NCBI GenBank assembly: GCA_951799445.1 | Contig: OX637289.1 | Coordinates: 4,442,501 to 4,506,500 of the forward strand | Length of the DNA stretch: 64,000 nt | Reading direction: 5' to 3' | DNA from: Pseudisothecium myosuroides | Taxonomy: Eukaryota; Streptophyta; Bryopsida; Hypnales; Lembophyllaceae | In this document: positions 34,378 through 47,412 of the stretch, piece after piece | Numbering within the stretch: position 1 is the first letter of the stretch | Layout of the letters: each line of letters opens with the position of its first letter | The notes under the pieces: generated by a model | Seen by the model: only the letters and a program-made list of their open reading frames with translations | Told to the model about the DNA's origin: nothing | Database searches by the model: none | Program-made: the position numbers and the translations under genes

Positions 34378-34620
34378 ACTGTATGCTTGCAAATAGTCTA
34401 TGAACTTCACTTGTTTTGTATGTTTGCAAATAGTTTATGAACTTCACTTGCTCAAAGTTTTGTATGCTTGCAAATTGCTTTGTTGAACATCACTTGTTTT
34501 ATATGTTTGATTCTAGTTTATGAACTTCACTTGTTTTGTGTACATCGTTTTTTGTTTGCAATACTTTATAAAGTTCACTTTTCTTTTTTCTTTCTTTCAA
34601 AGATGAAGTTCACTTGTTCT
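34378..34620. repeat. Imperfect tandem repeat, about 5 units
   Basis: Units of roughly 46-50 bp share TTGTATGTTTGCAAATAGTT and ATGAACTTCACTTGTT. Copies drift in length and sequence. Confidence 0.65.
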
Positions 34621-36991
34621 GTACACTGTCAGTGACGGATGTCAATATGAATTGATGAATTGTTTAAATTTTTTTTATCAATGTCTAGTATTTATAATGA
34701 ATATAGGATACACATAAATAGCTAGCAAAAAAATTTAAACTCAAATATAGGGTACATAAAATGGCCTAAATTTTGAAATTTAAAAAATTTATCTCCATAG
34801 CCCCTATGTAATCGGGGCTTGAACACACAGTACCAACAAAGAACCTATATAGTGCACCTCCCAAGATAATCTCATTCTAATAAGATAATTTACATGAAAG
34901 TTCTTTTTTCCCTTACAAAATCCAACATCTCGAGCAACATCTACTGGAAACTTTGAGTTTGACTATTGGAAAGGTTGTATTTTGTTTGTGGAAACATTTT
35001 TTACTAATGCCTATGCTCATTTCACATACAAATTAGAGTTGGGGTTTAAATTTAATTCTGCTACATTAAGAGAAATAGACAAAAGAAATGATTCACAGTC
35101 AGAAAACTAACGACTTTGCAATTTTGAAACTTTGATATATTATATGGGCTTAATAAAATACTAATTTCTATTCCATTCTTTATTTTGATTGGAATCCTAT
35201 TCAACCCCAAAGCCTTGTAATTCTTAAAATTTTGGAACTTATTATACAAACAAAGTTCAAACAAATTGCCAAAGTGCATTGAAAAGTATAAGTGCATTAA
35301 GAAAATATACTTTATTTTTATAATCAAGGGCCAAATATTTATTCATTTACATTTGAATAAAATAATAATAATATTTGAAGTTTAAATTTCAAACTATTAT
35401 TTTTATCATTTAAAATATAATTTAAACTATAATTTTTTCAATCAATGTTTTTGTACTTTAAATCTATATTTAGTTTTTAAAATCTGTTAGATCTAAAAGT
35501 ACTTTAGAAAGACAAGGGCTAGATGGAAAAAAATTCATCCAATATACATTTTTTCTATTTGTTTATGATTTAATGCATATTCAAATTTTACTAGATGCTA
35601 TTTTGGATTCTTTTTGAAAGGGGATTATAGAATCACTAAATCTTTGTAGTATTGTTTTTTTCAAATGTCTTTTTATAACTATAGCTTATGTAGATATAAG
35701 ATTTTCTATTAGTTAAGGGTCTAGCCAAATTAAAATTATGTCTTGTGAGGGATAATGATACTAATAATTTTGTGACAAATAGATGTTTTGATGGTAAATA
35801 TTGATCGATGAATCAAGTCACACTAATTCAACAATAATTGTCAATTGGATCAATACAATGACTCTAGCAGTAGTTCTTGTAAATAAATGAAATTTTCTTA
35901 GAAATAGTTCATCCTACATTCCTACCTTACCATAATCCAAGGGGAACCTAACAACAAATTATTACATGTGCAATAAAAATTCTTCAATCAAATATCAACT
36001 AACATTCAATGTACATTAAGAAAGTTGAAAGTCTATAACTAAGATAAGGTGTTCATAAAATGCTCTTCTAAGTATTGATCTTCATATAAAGAAATTGGAT
36101 TTTTAGTATGCTTTTTAAATTCTAAAGGACTAAGGGGCCTAATTTGGATTCTTTGAGAATTTAGGCATGTTCTATTGATTTCATACTCTGGGATTTTCCA
36201 TAAATTTTTTAGAATAGAAGCTTTTTTTTTCTTCATTCCAGTAATTATTGCAAAAGTTAGAAGGGTTTTTTCAATTTCAATGTCAAAACATATTTAAAAA
36301 ACATTAATTAATTATATTGGATTTTATAGATTGATACTTGCTCAAAAACATTTGAACCATTTAATTTTGAATAATGACGTGAAAGTTATGAAAAGTTTTA
36401 TTTTGTACAAAAAAAATATAAAGTTATCTTTTGAATTCAATTTTGAAAATTTTCAAATGAAAATACAAACAAAAGATACCAATTGTTTACTAGAACACTT
36501 TAACCATTGGAATTAACAATTCTCAATTTCTAATAAAAGTTATTAATGTATTAGGCTTTTCTTTCATTCAATACAACCTTCTACTTCATACATTTTTTAA
36601 AGATTAATGTCAAGGAAAAGGAATTGATGTTCAATCAAAGAAGGTTCAAAGCTAAATTAAGTAGCAAGACCAAATTTTTTGTAAGAGTTTCATAAAAAGC
36701 CAGTGTATTGTATAAAAAAGTACAAAAAACAAGCTTAACAATAAGGCTCCAAGATTTGTGTTGGCAAGATTGAGCTTCTTTTCATCTTACCAACAAAGGC
36801 AACAATATTTACTTTCACAATGTCTTGAAGTTGATTCAAAGAAACCTAGGAGTCACTAAGAAACCCTAGGAGTTATTTAAATGCTTTGAAAAGTTGCATT
36901 CATGGTTTTAAACAAACATTTCACTATTGTAAAGGATCTTGCTTTCCGTTGGTCTACTTTTCTTCTGCATTACAAGATCTTTGCGCTTCTT

Positions 36992-37351
36992 TTACTTAGG
37001 TACCACAACTTCAAGTGGCAAAGGTACACATGCCTTGTTTTTCTTGGACTTCACACGCTTCCTCTGCTGATTAAAGAAACCCAAATGCTTTGTACACATC
37101 TTTCCCTTCACAAAAAACTTATCTACTTCTTCATTATACCGATTCTCATTAAGACTGTCATTTGCATTGTCATCTCCATTGTTTCCTCCCTTAAATAAAT
37201 ATCCAATCTTTTCTGCTACAACATCTCGTACAACATTTGAAGGCATTTCCAACTCCAACTCTCTTTTGGCACTTGACACCAACTTCTTCCATGAAACAAT
37301 TGTGGTTTCACCCTCCTTCAATTCCACATAGAATCGTTGCCGTGATGCCAT
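36992..37351 (-). pseudogene. UBN: Ubinuclein-like fragment, copy C
   Basis: Protein identical over 119 residues to copy B in the left arm, including the deletion of the acidic core and the early stop. Upstream DNA (37352-37860) matches that of copy A at 6012-6680. Copies B and C descend from one ancestor by the inverted duplication; copy A is an older, independent relative. Confidence 0.7.
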
Positions 37352-38048
37352 GGCTTCAAAAAAGTTCTCCTTTCTATACTAATCTATTCTATACTTATGG
37401 AACTCTGTTCACTATTGTTGTTTGATGTGGATCTTAAAAAGGGAAGACAATGAAGTATACAATGACCTTGCAATGTTTCCTAGTTGTGTTAACACTCTAA
37501 TTAGAACCTACTTGGCACTAGAAATATGGATTTACAAGTATCTTAAGTGCTATTCCCTAGCATGTACACTATTTATCTTGTCACCTAAAAATGAAAACCA
37601 AATGAATGTGTACAAATTATGTTAACACTTAACAACACCACAAGTCGAAATGAATAAGTGTACATGGTGGTGAAGCCAAGTGCCTTATATAGTCCTTGAT
37701 GAAATGCCTCGATAGGTGGATGAACTTGCTTGGACCATCAAACTAACAAATATTGTGTGCCTCGGTAGCAAAGTGGAAAATACTCACCTCGGTAATGGGT
37801 GATTGTGACCAATTGTATGCCAATCTTTCATCAATATCATAATGTGCCTCACATGTCCCTTAATACAATCAATTTTTTTAGAAATACCGCTCAAAATTAT
37901 ATAAGCATTTTAATTTTTGGATGTTATACATTTTCATCCAAGTTCTTCTTTTTTCATTGAAGTTTTGACAATGGTTTATGCCAAGAAATTCCCTTGTATA
38001 AGACCATAATACTTTGAATTAGCGCAAGTTGAAATATTACTATCATTA

Positions 38049-38503
38049 GGAAAAAAATGAGCCCTCGAAGGGGCTGCTTCCCTTTGAAGAGTTCCCTTCA
38101 ATGGAACTCACAGCCCCTTTGAGGAACAATGGCCACTATTCATCATCATTGATGAATACTGGCCACAATAAAAAATAAAATAAAAAATAATTTTTTTTTT
38201 AAATTTAAAAAAAAAAATTAAAATTAAAATAATTAAATAATAAAATTTAAAAAATAGCAATCTGACATGGCACCATTCATGCCACATCAAATTTGAAAAT
38301 TCTGTAATTTTATATTTTTTAAATAATTTTTTAATAATTTATTTGAACAGTCCTGCGCTATTTCAGCGTTGTCTTGCGCTACAATTAGTTGGCCGAACAG
38401 AAAGAAGGGGAAAAAAAAATTGCTTTTTTTTTTTCGGCTTGCGTTCCTAGCCGTTTCCTTGCTGTCTGGAACTCGCACCCCCTTGCAGGGCTCATTTTTT
38501 TCC
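38049..38503. mobile_element. TA-flanked MITE in the right arm
   Basis: Mirror of the MITE at 27740-28194, with the same TIRs and TA flanks. It was therefore present before the inverted duplication. Confidence 0.65.
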
Positions 38504-40065
38504 TAATGATTGTACAAATTTCTACAATTTTTTGGGTAGTGAAATTAATTTTGCCCCTTCACTAGAAGGATAAACCAATGTAGTACAAGTTGTCGGTTGA
38601 TGAAAATAACCAAACCTATTATAACCACCAATGACATCTTTTGCTATTTTACTCCAGTACAACATACTAATAATGATATTTAGTATTACCCACACTAATT
38701 GATTTCAAAATGTTATAAATTTTTATGCATGACAAATATTTTTACCAACTATGTTATTAGAGATTTTCCTTCTTTGAATAGAATTGATATCTATATTTTT
38801 GGTAAAAATATTCATCACATATAAAAACTTATAACATTTCAAAATCAATTAGTATAGATAACACTAGATATTATTGTTAGTGTAGTATAGAAAGTTACAA
38901 TCCAAATCTTGGTAAAGACATGGTAAGTACATCTAATTTTAACCATATTACTAAAGTGACTAATGTAGATTCTTGCATAATATGTGCAGTGTCTAAACAT
39001 GAGAGCCTATTATAGACTTAATAAACATTTCAATAATTTGAAGTTGATTTCTTCCAACTTGTAATTGCGTTAGAGATTTCTACTAAGTTTAATTCAAAGA
39101 TTTTTGTTGCAGTTTTCAAAGCAAAAAAAAAATCCTTCTAGTCTAATGCAAAGATTTATGTTGTGTTTTTTATTGAATTCCTATTTGTACGAATAATCCT
39201 ACCATTCCAAACTATTTGCGACACTACTGTAGGTTCAATTTTGAATTAGACTTGAGGATAATCTATATTGTCCTTCAAAGTTTTGTTGGATTGGGTAAAC
39301 ATCAGTTACCACAATTTTCACACTTGCACTTTTACATTTGATTCAATTGTACCCACTTAACACTTATGAATTACCATGTTACAAATTCAAAGCCACTTTT
39401 GGCCATTAGATGAGATTTTGAGGGTTTAAAGGGTCGTGAGTTTCCAAACTGTTGGGAATGTGGGAACTGCGCCACATGAGTAGACTAACATGATCCACAG
39501 ACTGCCATGTTGGATAATAATATTTAATGAATGAATTAATTTTTTTTTTGATCTTTGCCTGAATGATCTAAATTTTTTTTTCTAATCAGTGCCAAAGTGA
39601 AGAATGCACCTATTGTCTTCAAATCCATTCTTCTAATTATGATTTATAAGTTTAAGTCTATTTGATAAAGTTTAATTTGGATCATATCAACTTCAATCAA
39701 GTTTCATTAATGAATTCTAGGAGTGCTATGGTATAGATATTTTGGTTAGCCTAGCAGTAATTGTTGATTGCCCCCAGTAACTTCTTCAATACAGTCCAAC
39801 TTTTGAATTGATAATTTTTCAAGTGTGTAGGATTCTTTATAGTTGCATGGGTCAAATACTAGTTCAGCTCATATGACAAAGCTGATTTAGAGCTAGAATG
39901 GCAGATGGAATACTTATTACAAACAATAAATTTTCAAAGATTTTTTGCATGGCTTTGACATCTTTACAATTGATATGACAAATATGATTTGATACAAATA
40001 TAGCATTAAGGATTTTCTTACATACAAGACGTGAGGGAAATAAGTACTCCAATGACAAGGTATGA

Positions 40066-40326
40066 TCACTTCTTAGAACCCATTGCCATTGGGCAATTGA
40101 AGGACCAACTCCGGACCCTCCAGGCAAGTTCCATTATAAAACGTGCATTGCTTGTTTGTCTAGCTGGCCCTTTAAGCTCCGGTTTGTGAAAATTGGAAAT
40201 ACAGAGCTGGAGGGGCTTGAGGGTCAATTGGACCTTCCTATTTCTGAGAAGAGAACAAGAAAGAGATGCTACAAGTCTGCACGCTACACAATAATGAGCC
40301 ATTTAGTTCAAGAAGTACCAATATAG
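40066..40326 (+). CDS. Unrecognised open stretch, possibly an exon or gene fragment
   Basis: Open for 86 codons up to TAG. The product reads like protein (HWAIEGPTPDPPGKFHYK, then ELEGLEGQLDLPISEKRTRK), with balanced composition unlike nearby AT-driven frames. It lacks an early Met, so it would have to be an exon or relic. No family recognised. Confidence 0.2.
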   Translation, partial: SLLRTHCHWAIEGPTPDPPGKFHYKTCIACLSSWPFKLRFVKIGNTELEGLEGQLDLPISEKRTRKRCYKSARYTIMSHLVQEVPI

Positions 40327-40439
40327 CATATAATAAAGGAAGTCAACATGGCTTCAAATCCAGGAAGCACATCCAACTTGGCCTTCGGTTCTACAATGGA
40401 TCTTCTTCTTTACGTCCGATGCACCATACCGTCCCCCTC

Positions 40440-40620
40440 TAGGCTCTAAAGGTCCAATAGGATAATGGCAACAAGCTCTTATGCTTAAGGTCTAAGTTTG
40501 AATTCCACTATCTACAACAATTATGGCTTGACTCTAGGGTCTTGTATATGTTCATCTCATGTGTATACCAACTAGTCTAATACATACCAACACAAGTTGA
40601 GACTTAATTCTAACATTTGT
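40440..40620 (+). mobile_element. Possible tRNA-derived SINE
   Basis: GGATAATGGCAACAAGCTCTT followed about 25 nt later by AAGTTTGAATTCCAC resembles spaced A and B boxes of an RNA polymerase III promoter (consensus GGTTCGAATCC for the B box). An extension of about 100 bp follows. No poly-A tail or duplication was established, so this is tentative. Confidence 0.2.
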
Positions 40621-41139
40621 TTTGCAAAAAAAATTAAATCATTTTTTGTATGAATGTAAAATTGATGCCATAAAGGTTCAATGAACTTCAAATTTATACA
40701 AAAAATACTTTTGGCATGTGACGAACTTGATTGAGGAGCCGACCTCGGTCTTAAGCCAAGTCTTGAATAACTTGTGTGTTGTGTAGTCATTTGGCTAGTC
40801 TACCAATCCCATGATTCTAGTAGTGTAGAGACAATTAAATCATTCCAATCGTTGTTTCCACACGTACACAACCAACAACATTAAGCTAGCGGATACAGAT
40901 GACACGAGCAGTCAACTGAAAAAATGGAAAAAATGGAATAGATGCATCACCCCGACACTTCGCTTCGAGAGTTGGCAGGCACTTTCTAAATTGATCTGAT
41001 AAAAGGGAGAGAGGCTCTGTAGCCTGTACATGCTCTATGATTAACAAAATAACTCAAATTAAATGCTATTCTTGCCTCACAACCAGAGGCAGAGGCTGTG
41101 TACTTAAATTCGTTGTGACACATGATACAACCATTTAGC

Positions 41140-44100
41140 TTAATCTGATGATGTTGAATTGGCAGCATTGATCTCCCCAACCCAGTAAGTCTTGACACAG
41201 ATCATCACCTTCTCCTTCACGTATGGGCCATCCTCGTGGTCTGCCAATCGGCATTCCCAACGCATTCCTTGAGTGATGGTCATCACCTTCGTCAAAACAT
41301 CAACTTCATCGCGGACCAGCACTGCACCCTCGGGACGCAGAATCCGGTCCATCTCCAGAAGGACGTTGGTGATATCACACCTGCAAGAATCCCATGTTCA
41401 ACAATTTACATTCAATTGACAATATCCAGGACAACCACTTCTAGAGTATACCTACGACACCAAAATTCATCTTCACGCATAAATACCACAAGGCGGATCA
41501 TCCTGAGAGTGCCAGGGACAATCAACGACGACGTCATCAACATTGTTCACGATGCCAAGCACAAGAGAAAACTGAAAAATTTGAATAGCATACCTGTCCT
41601 GGTACATGCTGAACACGCTGTCGGCATGAATGAGGTCGTAGGTTCGTGGGTACGTAGAGAATGCCTCGCACCTAAAGCCAATTCCACTCAGTTCGTCAGT
41701 CCAGTAATGTTTGCTTCCGCCACCACAAACAGCATGTCTCGCACAGAACTGAGACAACGCTTCCAAAAAGAGGATTGAAGGGTCAAGTGTGAAATAACAC
41801 CACAAGCGTAAAGTACTACAATGAGAAGGAAACATCATGCACTGAACCAAAACAAAGTCGATGGGGCTTGGCTTCTTCCACGCTGGACAACTAAACTAGA
41901 ACACCAGTAAAATGCGTAAAAACCCTGACAGTCGTCAAACCCCTAGCAACTCAATGACTGCATGAAAAATGTAAAGCCCTCCAGGAGAAGACAGTGAACA
42001 GTGCAAGAAGCTCTGCATCAAAAGAGAAAGGAAGCGTACCAGTTTTGATAGGTTCCAATAAAACCACGCTCATATATGACACCCAAAGTGTCCACTTTAG
42101 CTTCAGGGGGCATGGCGTTCATGACCCACACAGGTTCCTTAACAAGGGCAGCAGCAAAGCCTCCAAGACCTGCATTCATATCCATAATGTTCCTGTACCG
42201 ACCTTTAGTAAGTGGAGGAATGAGATGAGTTTTGTAGTATGTAACCCGCTTCTCCCACAGCTTTGTGTCCTCCTTAAACTTCTGAGCCGTCATAAGGGGA
42301 ACACTCCCACTCGCGATTCTTGGGGGAATGGCCTTCACGCGGGCTGGGAATTTGGCCAATTCACCGCCTGCTACCTCGTTTTTACTCTTAACTTCAGGAA
42401 GTGGAGTGATACAAGACTCCATCTTGCGATACCTGCACAGAAATGGGAGGAATGAGAATCACCAGCCATCTCAGACTTGCTACAATGAGACTCTATATCT
42501 TTCTGTGTTGTCAGTGCAAGATCATAACACAAACATTCCTCACTTAATGATCATTTCATCTCGTTAATGGCCTACGAATCCACGGGTAGAGAGCTGCTCG
42601 GGAGACCCAAGCCCTGAAATGAACACACCCCGTGTATGTTCCATAGAGAGCATGTACAATGGGGGTAAATTTCAAGGGGTGGGTATTCCTGAGCAGCACT
42701 TGTCTAAAATCCCTTGAGATGTATTCGTCTCAGTACTCTATCAACATGACGGAGGAACGAGAATTCAACTCACCAAGCATGATCAGGGTGCTCCAAACTG
42801 CTGCAGATGCGAGGAAGGACTTCCGTATTCTTCTTATGAAGAGCTATGCAGTCCAAATGATTCAGAGGCTTCTGCCAGATGGCCAGATTATCTTTCTCGA
42901 CCAGCTTTTTCCAGCACAGACGACGAGCAGCGTCCTCGATTTCGTCCTGCTCCGCCTCCAAATCCTCCTGGGTTCGCTCCCAACCCCTGTAGTATTTCTT
43001 CCAGTTAATGGGAGGACCGGACAGAATCCAATAACCACCAGGTCTCAGAACACGGTCCACCTCAATTAGGTACATGTTATCTGCACACATACCCCATCAC
43101 GTTCAGAGAGGCGTCATAGCACTATACTTCAGAAGGAAATTCAGAAGGCGGACTAAACAGTTGACAACATCATACCAATTAGCTACTCCATGAGAAAAGC
43201 ACAAGTCTACCAAGCATTAACATTGAAATACTGAAAGCATAAAGAGTTTCGCCCACGGATGCTTTATAGAATCCAACTCCAACTAGCATAACGAACATTT
43301 GAGCTAAGGACACCAGCAGGCTGCCTAACGTCAACAATGTTATCATACAAGAGCTCTGGGAAGGAACACGAACGTACTTCCGAATGTACAGGAACATGAC
43401 ACAGGAAATAAGTTTGAAAATGAAATCTAGGGTAAGAATGTAGCAACCAGACCTCCTGTGAACAGCACACGGGCACCCCACGTGGAGTACACGAGGACCA
43501 CTGCGGACGTCTTCGTTCCTACATTTGTTCGAAATCCAGGAGAAATACTACACTTCAGAATTACATCTATTCTACAGTCAGTGGGTGCCGTTGTCGCTTA
43601 CCCCCTTTGCCCCAAGGAATAAGGCAGCGAGAGCAATGTGCCATGTCGAATGACCGCGCCGGGTAGGGCATCCGAATCGTGGCCATGATCCCAAGAATGG
43701 CAGGTACTCCTCTTTCCAGAGCGAATTGAATTTGAGAGACATGAGTATCTCGTGGTGCGAACGACATGGCCAGGATGTTCTTCTTCAGCAAATACGCTCC
43801 CCAACTGGCCACCTGTTGCAGAGAGTGAATGAGAAAACGTATTTGCTCAAGGTTCCCAATATAAACAAACCGTCACAGAATATGGGCTCGACAGCTGTCG
43901 AAAGAAGGGAGAGAGTGAAAGAACAACAATGCTAGAAGCAGACTAAGTACTTACCCCGCAGCCAGTATCAATGGCTGTGCGAATGGATCCATCATCCAAG
44001 GGAATGAGAGCAGCAATGTCCGAAATGTACTTGTCCGCGCCACCCGCAGAGAACGTTCCACCGCCAGGGAAGTAGAGCTTTTCACCACGAAACTGCACCC

Positions 44101-44584
44101 ACTTCTGAATGGCCTTCTCCACTGTGAGTTCCTTGTGAGGAGTGTTGGCGAACCATGCAAAGTCGCGGCTTTCAGGCCACCGGAAGGGATTCTTGTACCC
44201 TGGAGGAGCTGGAACCAGGCATCTCAGAAGCTCATCCTTTGGAGGGCAATGACGCTCACGATACTCCAACTTGGCTCTTGGGAACTTGATAGCACGATGC
44301 GGGTCTTCACAAGGCGTGACCTCACTGTACTTCATGGCGCAAGCAGGAAATTGCTCAATTTTGAGACCATCGTTAGTCTTGCTTGATAACCCGTGATGAG
44401 CCCCAAAATCAAGCACCGAACTCGGACAGGGTTCTCCAGACTTGCCGCTCACTGCCACGAGAGCACCCCTACTTTGCCACGAACCCAAAGTGTAGAAAAA
44501 GCAACAAAGCCCGGCTACAACGAACAACCAAGTTACACGACGCCTCCTTCCATTGTCGAAGTTCGCGATCTTTGGAGACCCCAT
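41140..44584 (-). CDS. PMT2: Golgi S-adenosylmethionine methyltransferase, PMT2-like (DUF248)
   Basis: Six coding exons on the minus strand: 44584-43955, 43812-43602, 43080-42774, 42432-42040, 41671-41594, 41380-41140. All joins keep phase and give 619 residues, typical for plant PMT proteins. These are type II Golgi membrane proteins thought to methylate wall pectins (as QUA2/TSD2 relatives). The product has a short basic N terminus (GRRRR), a membrane anchor at about 17-33, and an SAM-binding DTGCG at about residue 206. It continues with [42 protein letters not shown], a second SAM-like site [18 protein letters not shown] (about 462-479), [13 protein letters not shown] and [12 protein letters not shown]. 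Start chosen at MGSPK; an upstream in-frame Met (44647) would precede the anchor with unrelated sequence. The substrate is not determinable from sequence. Confidence 0.95.
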
Positions 44585-44748
44585 CGTGAATCCTGCCACA
44601 AGCAAGTCGAAGTGTGTGATATTAGCGAGACAAAAGCAGATCGACATAGCCGACCAACATCTGATATTGAAAGATCCATTTCACCGTGAAGAATCCAGCA
44701 ATCCTGATCGAGCTGGTTTCGGCATAAATCCAGCCAACACAGCCCTTG

Positions 44749-45713
44749 CTGCAACAAAATGGTGAACGCCCACACATACCTGCTCACAATTCTAAACTAA
44801 GATGGAAAGTGATCATGTCCGTAGGGCGAAGATTGTGCCCTAAACAACCACGGTTCTCATACTAGTTGAGAACCGTGAAAAATCTGCGTCACGGTTCTCA
44901 TACTAGTTGAATTCTCTACCAGAACGCGATCTCGTTTCAAAACAACCAGTGAATCTGAACGAGAAATGTATGTAGGAAGCATGATGCTCTACGGCGACCC
45001 CTCTCAAAAACTTGAGCGACCAGAAATCCTTTCTGCATCTCATTCGAGATGAGAGTTCGATACAGAACAGATCTAGCTTCCGCAAGAGCATTCAAGGCAC
45101 ATCCAACTCCCATCTCTCAAACAAGCTTCGAAAATCCATTTGCAACTCGTAAATAACGCCTGAATCCCACGAAAAAACCAACAACAACACGGCGCTCATG
45201 AATCAAGCTCCAAGAAACAAAAACAAACCGACCTTCGCAAGGAACAATATCGTCGAGCCCGGGTAGATCTCTACCTGTAAGGCTCGGAAATGGCAACCCC
45301 AAATCTCTCTCGATAAATCAGGGTGGTGAAGTTCCCGGAGGAATTATGAATCGCATCAAGACATCCAAGACGGGGGAATACGCCAACCAATTTCAGCTGC
45401 CTTCGCTTGGAGAAACCCCCATGAATCGCCCCAGGGGCACCAAGCGAACACAGAGGCGAAGGGAATGACAGAGATCCAAGGGCCCGGAATGCCGGCAACA
45501 GGGGAAGAGCAGCATTGCAACAAGGATTTTTACTCTAAAATAATGAGACACGACACTGTAGCACACGCAGGCGCTAGAAATAGGAATGAGCGAAAGCACA
45601 GAGCAGAGTGAACACCAACACTTCGGAGTGGAACCGCCAGAGAGAGCAAGAGCGCTTGCAAAAGCTCGACGCTAAAGTAAGCTGACGGGAGACGAGGAGG
45701 CAACAAGACTCAC
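44749..45713 (-). other. Probable 5' UTR intron of the methyltransferase gene
   Basis: On the minus strand a GTGAGT donor follows CTCTCTG at 45713, and a TTTTGTTGCAG acceptor ends at 44749. The interval has no long coding frame and the leader would continue to the ATG at 44584. 5' UTR introns are common in plant genes; this one is inferred from splice signals only. Confidence 0.4.
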
Positions 45714-46405
45714 CAGAGAGGCAGACGATGGCTGCTAGCAAAGCGCCCCGTGATCACACATGAAGGCCCTGGCGCAGGGATCGCAAGCGTGCACCGGCGC
45801 AGCTGAAGCAGGCGAAGCACAAGCATAAGCTTAGAGAAAGAGAAGAGGAGGACTGGCCAAGGAACAACGCAACGCGGAAACAGAGCGAAAGTAGCGCGCT
45901 TCGTCGTCGTCGTCGTCGACTCTCATTCGTTGTCGTCAGCTTTCGCTCGTCGTCTTTGGGGCGTTGACGCCTGACGGTGTCGCCGCGGACGCTTTCCTCT
46001 GTTCGTCCGTCCGTACTGTACCGACGGAGGTTCGAGATTCCGGCTTTTGCCAGGTGGTCCATCTACAGTCAGTGCCTCTATTCATCCACTTTGGGTTTCC
46101 TGTTCCAACATTCATCTGTTTTCGTTGCTTTCATCCCAATTTGGCCAGTTATCATTTCAGGCGGACTTCAGATGGGATGGCGCAAGTGCAGCGACGTCTT
46201 TTTGCTCCAAGCATACCGGTATCATAACGTGAACGGTGCTGAGATGAGATGACAGTCACTTATTGGATAAGGAGAGGCATGTTGTTTTCCACAACATGAA
46301 AGGGGGCTTTAGGCATAATCATGGTGCTATTCTCTTGAGCATTATTGAACAAGATTCAATTACGAAGGTTGTATCCGGTGACATGAAAGTTCAACCTCAC
46401 CGTAA
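45714..46405. promoter_or_regulatory. Promoter-like, GC-richer region upstream of the methyltransferase
   Basis: GC content rises sharply at about 45700-46050, with a (GTC)n run at 45900-45920. Several frames are open by composition. This fits a leader exon and core promoter for the minus-strand gene. No clear TATA box assigned. Confidence 0.35.
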
Positions 46406-46791
46406 GAGCAGCTCCACCGCACACTGAAACACAAACGTGACTGGGATTGTTGCGAAAGGAGGCACTTTTAAGCTCCACTGCGTCACCGCTAAAGGCTTTC
46501 CAATTTTCTTGGGCAAAGCTTACAAGGCTCCGCCCACACTATTCTGGAGGTCTTTTGCGCCCACGAAAGAACTCACGCAACAACTTATCCTTTGTCTATG
46601 GAGGAATCATTCTCTTTCATGACGCCATTGATGATGTAAAACAAGTTGGATAAGGCATTGCCGAGGAGTGAAGTGTGGATTGCACTGTAGCTATTCCGAA
46701 AGAAAGAGAGACAGAACAACAACTTACTTGCGATATCACTCTATGAAAACCATTTGACGTTCCTTTCTGCATTGATGCAGAGGAGCTGCTC
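46406..46791. mobile_element. Tourist-like (PIF/Harbinger) MITE
   Basis: GAGCAGCTCC at the left and GGAGCTGCTC at the right are flanked by the direct repeat TAA (46403-46405, 46792-46794). A 3-bp TAA/TTA duplication is typical of PIF/Harbinger elements. It is 386 bp without a transposase. The element at 54290-54664 has related ends. Confidence 0.6.
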
Positions 46792-46794
46792 TAA

Positions 46795-47412
46795 AGAGGC
46801 CCTATGTTTGTGTCAACTAATTCACTTTGTCTTGTTGTTAAATATGTAAAATTCATGGTTTTTGTACCCGTGGTATGACAACTTATGAAAATTCTAGTTT
46901 TGTGAACAACAAGGGAAGGCCTATTTGTTTACTTGTGATGGCAATATTAGAAGGAATTTGAACCTACTAAGAGGCTTTGAGTTTTCTTATTAATTTTTTC
47001 ACAAATTGAATGAGTGTGAGGGTGGCCATATCCTCATTACAACCATCGCGTGGCGTGTGTTCCATCCTTCATGATGGAACCGTCATGAGATTTATGACAT
47101 TGTGGAGATGGATTGGATAATGATGACAAATTTTTGAGTTCAATATGCAATTCTCGGCCCAATTAGTGAATTGAGAAGGTTCTTCCCATTCAACTTTTTG
47201 TATTACAAAGCGACTTCTTTTGAGGTTCAATTTTCTCATAACGTGTTGGACCGCTCCTGAATATTGGCTTATATGTATTTCAATGAAGTGTCTACTAGAA
47301 AAGATCAATTCCCTGGTGGTAAGGCTTTGAAGGATTTTAAACAAGAGACTATGTAACTTGCAATTGCTAAGAACAGCTTGTAGAATTGTAGAATTTAATT
47401 ATGAGGCAATTT
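46795..47412. other. AT-rich intergenic DNA
   Basis: No gene or structured repeat found. Confidence 0.4.

Larger units (their letters stand above)
31309..34934. other. Spacer of the large inverted repeat
   Basis: A unique 3.6-kb spacer between the arms. It contains the TTAA-type element 31604-32239, a T/C-rich microrepeat (33822-33895, repeating TTGAATTTCATTTCCTTC) and a tandem repeat at 34378-34620. No gene recognised; remaining open frames are short and AT-driven. Confidence 0.6.
34935..39557. repeat. Right arm of the 12.9-kb inverted repeat
   Basis: Inverted, nearly identical copy of 26689-31308. Homology ends on the spacer side where CCAGTAGATGTTG (inverse strand) diverges from the left arm. 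On the outer side it fades through an A/T run at about 39530-39557. It contains the mirrored MITE (38049-38503), the foldback (about 38655-38890) and ubinuclein copy C. Outside the arms the flanks are unrelated. Confidence 0.93.
39558..41139. other. Intergenic region 3' of the methyltransferase
   Basis: Contains an uninterrupted 86-codon plus-strand frame without a useful start (40066-40326) and a tRNA-like stretch at about 40446-40510. The segment next to 41139 is presumably methyltransferase 3' UTR. Nothing else supported. Confidence 0.4.

Noticed and set aside
26689..39557. Large inverted repeat as a pure assembly artefact
   Set aside because: The arms carry real differences (several C/T at CpG) and the outer edges fade rather than stop cleanly, so a simple mirrored duplication of reads is unlikely, though only long reads can settle it.
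45754..46252. Several overlapping open frames of 60-100 codons on both strands
   Set aside because: They come from a locally GC-rich leader/promoter region; none resembles a protein and they overlap each other in all frames.
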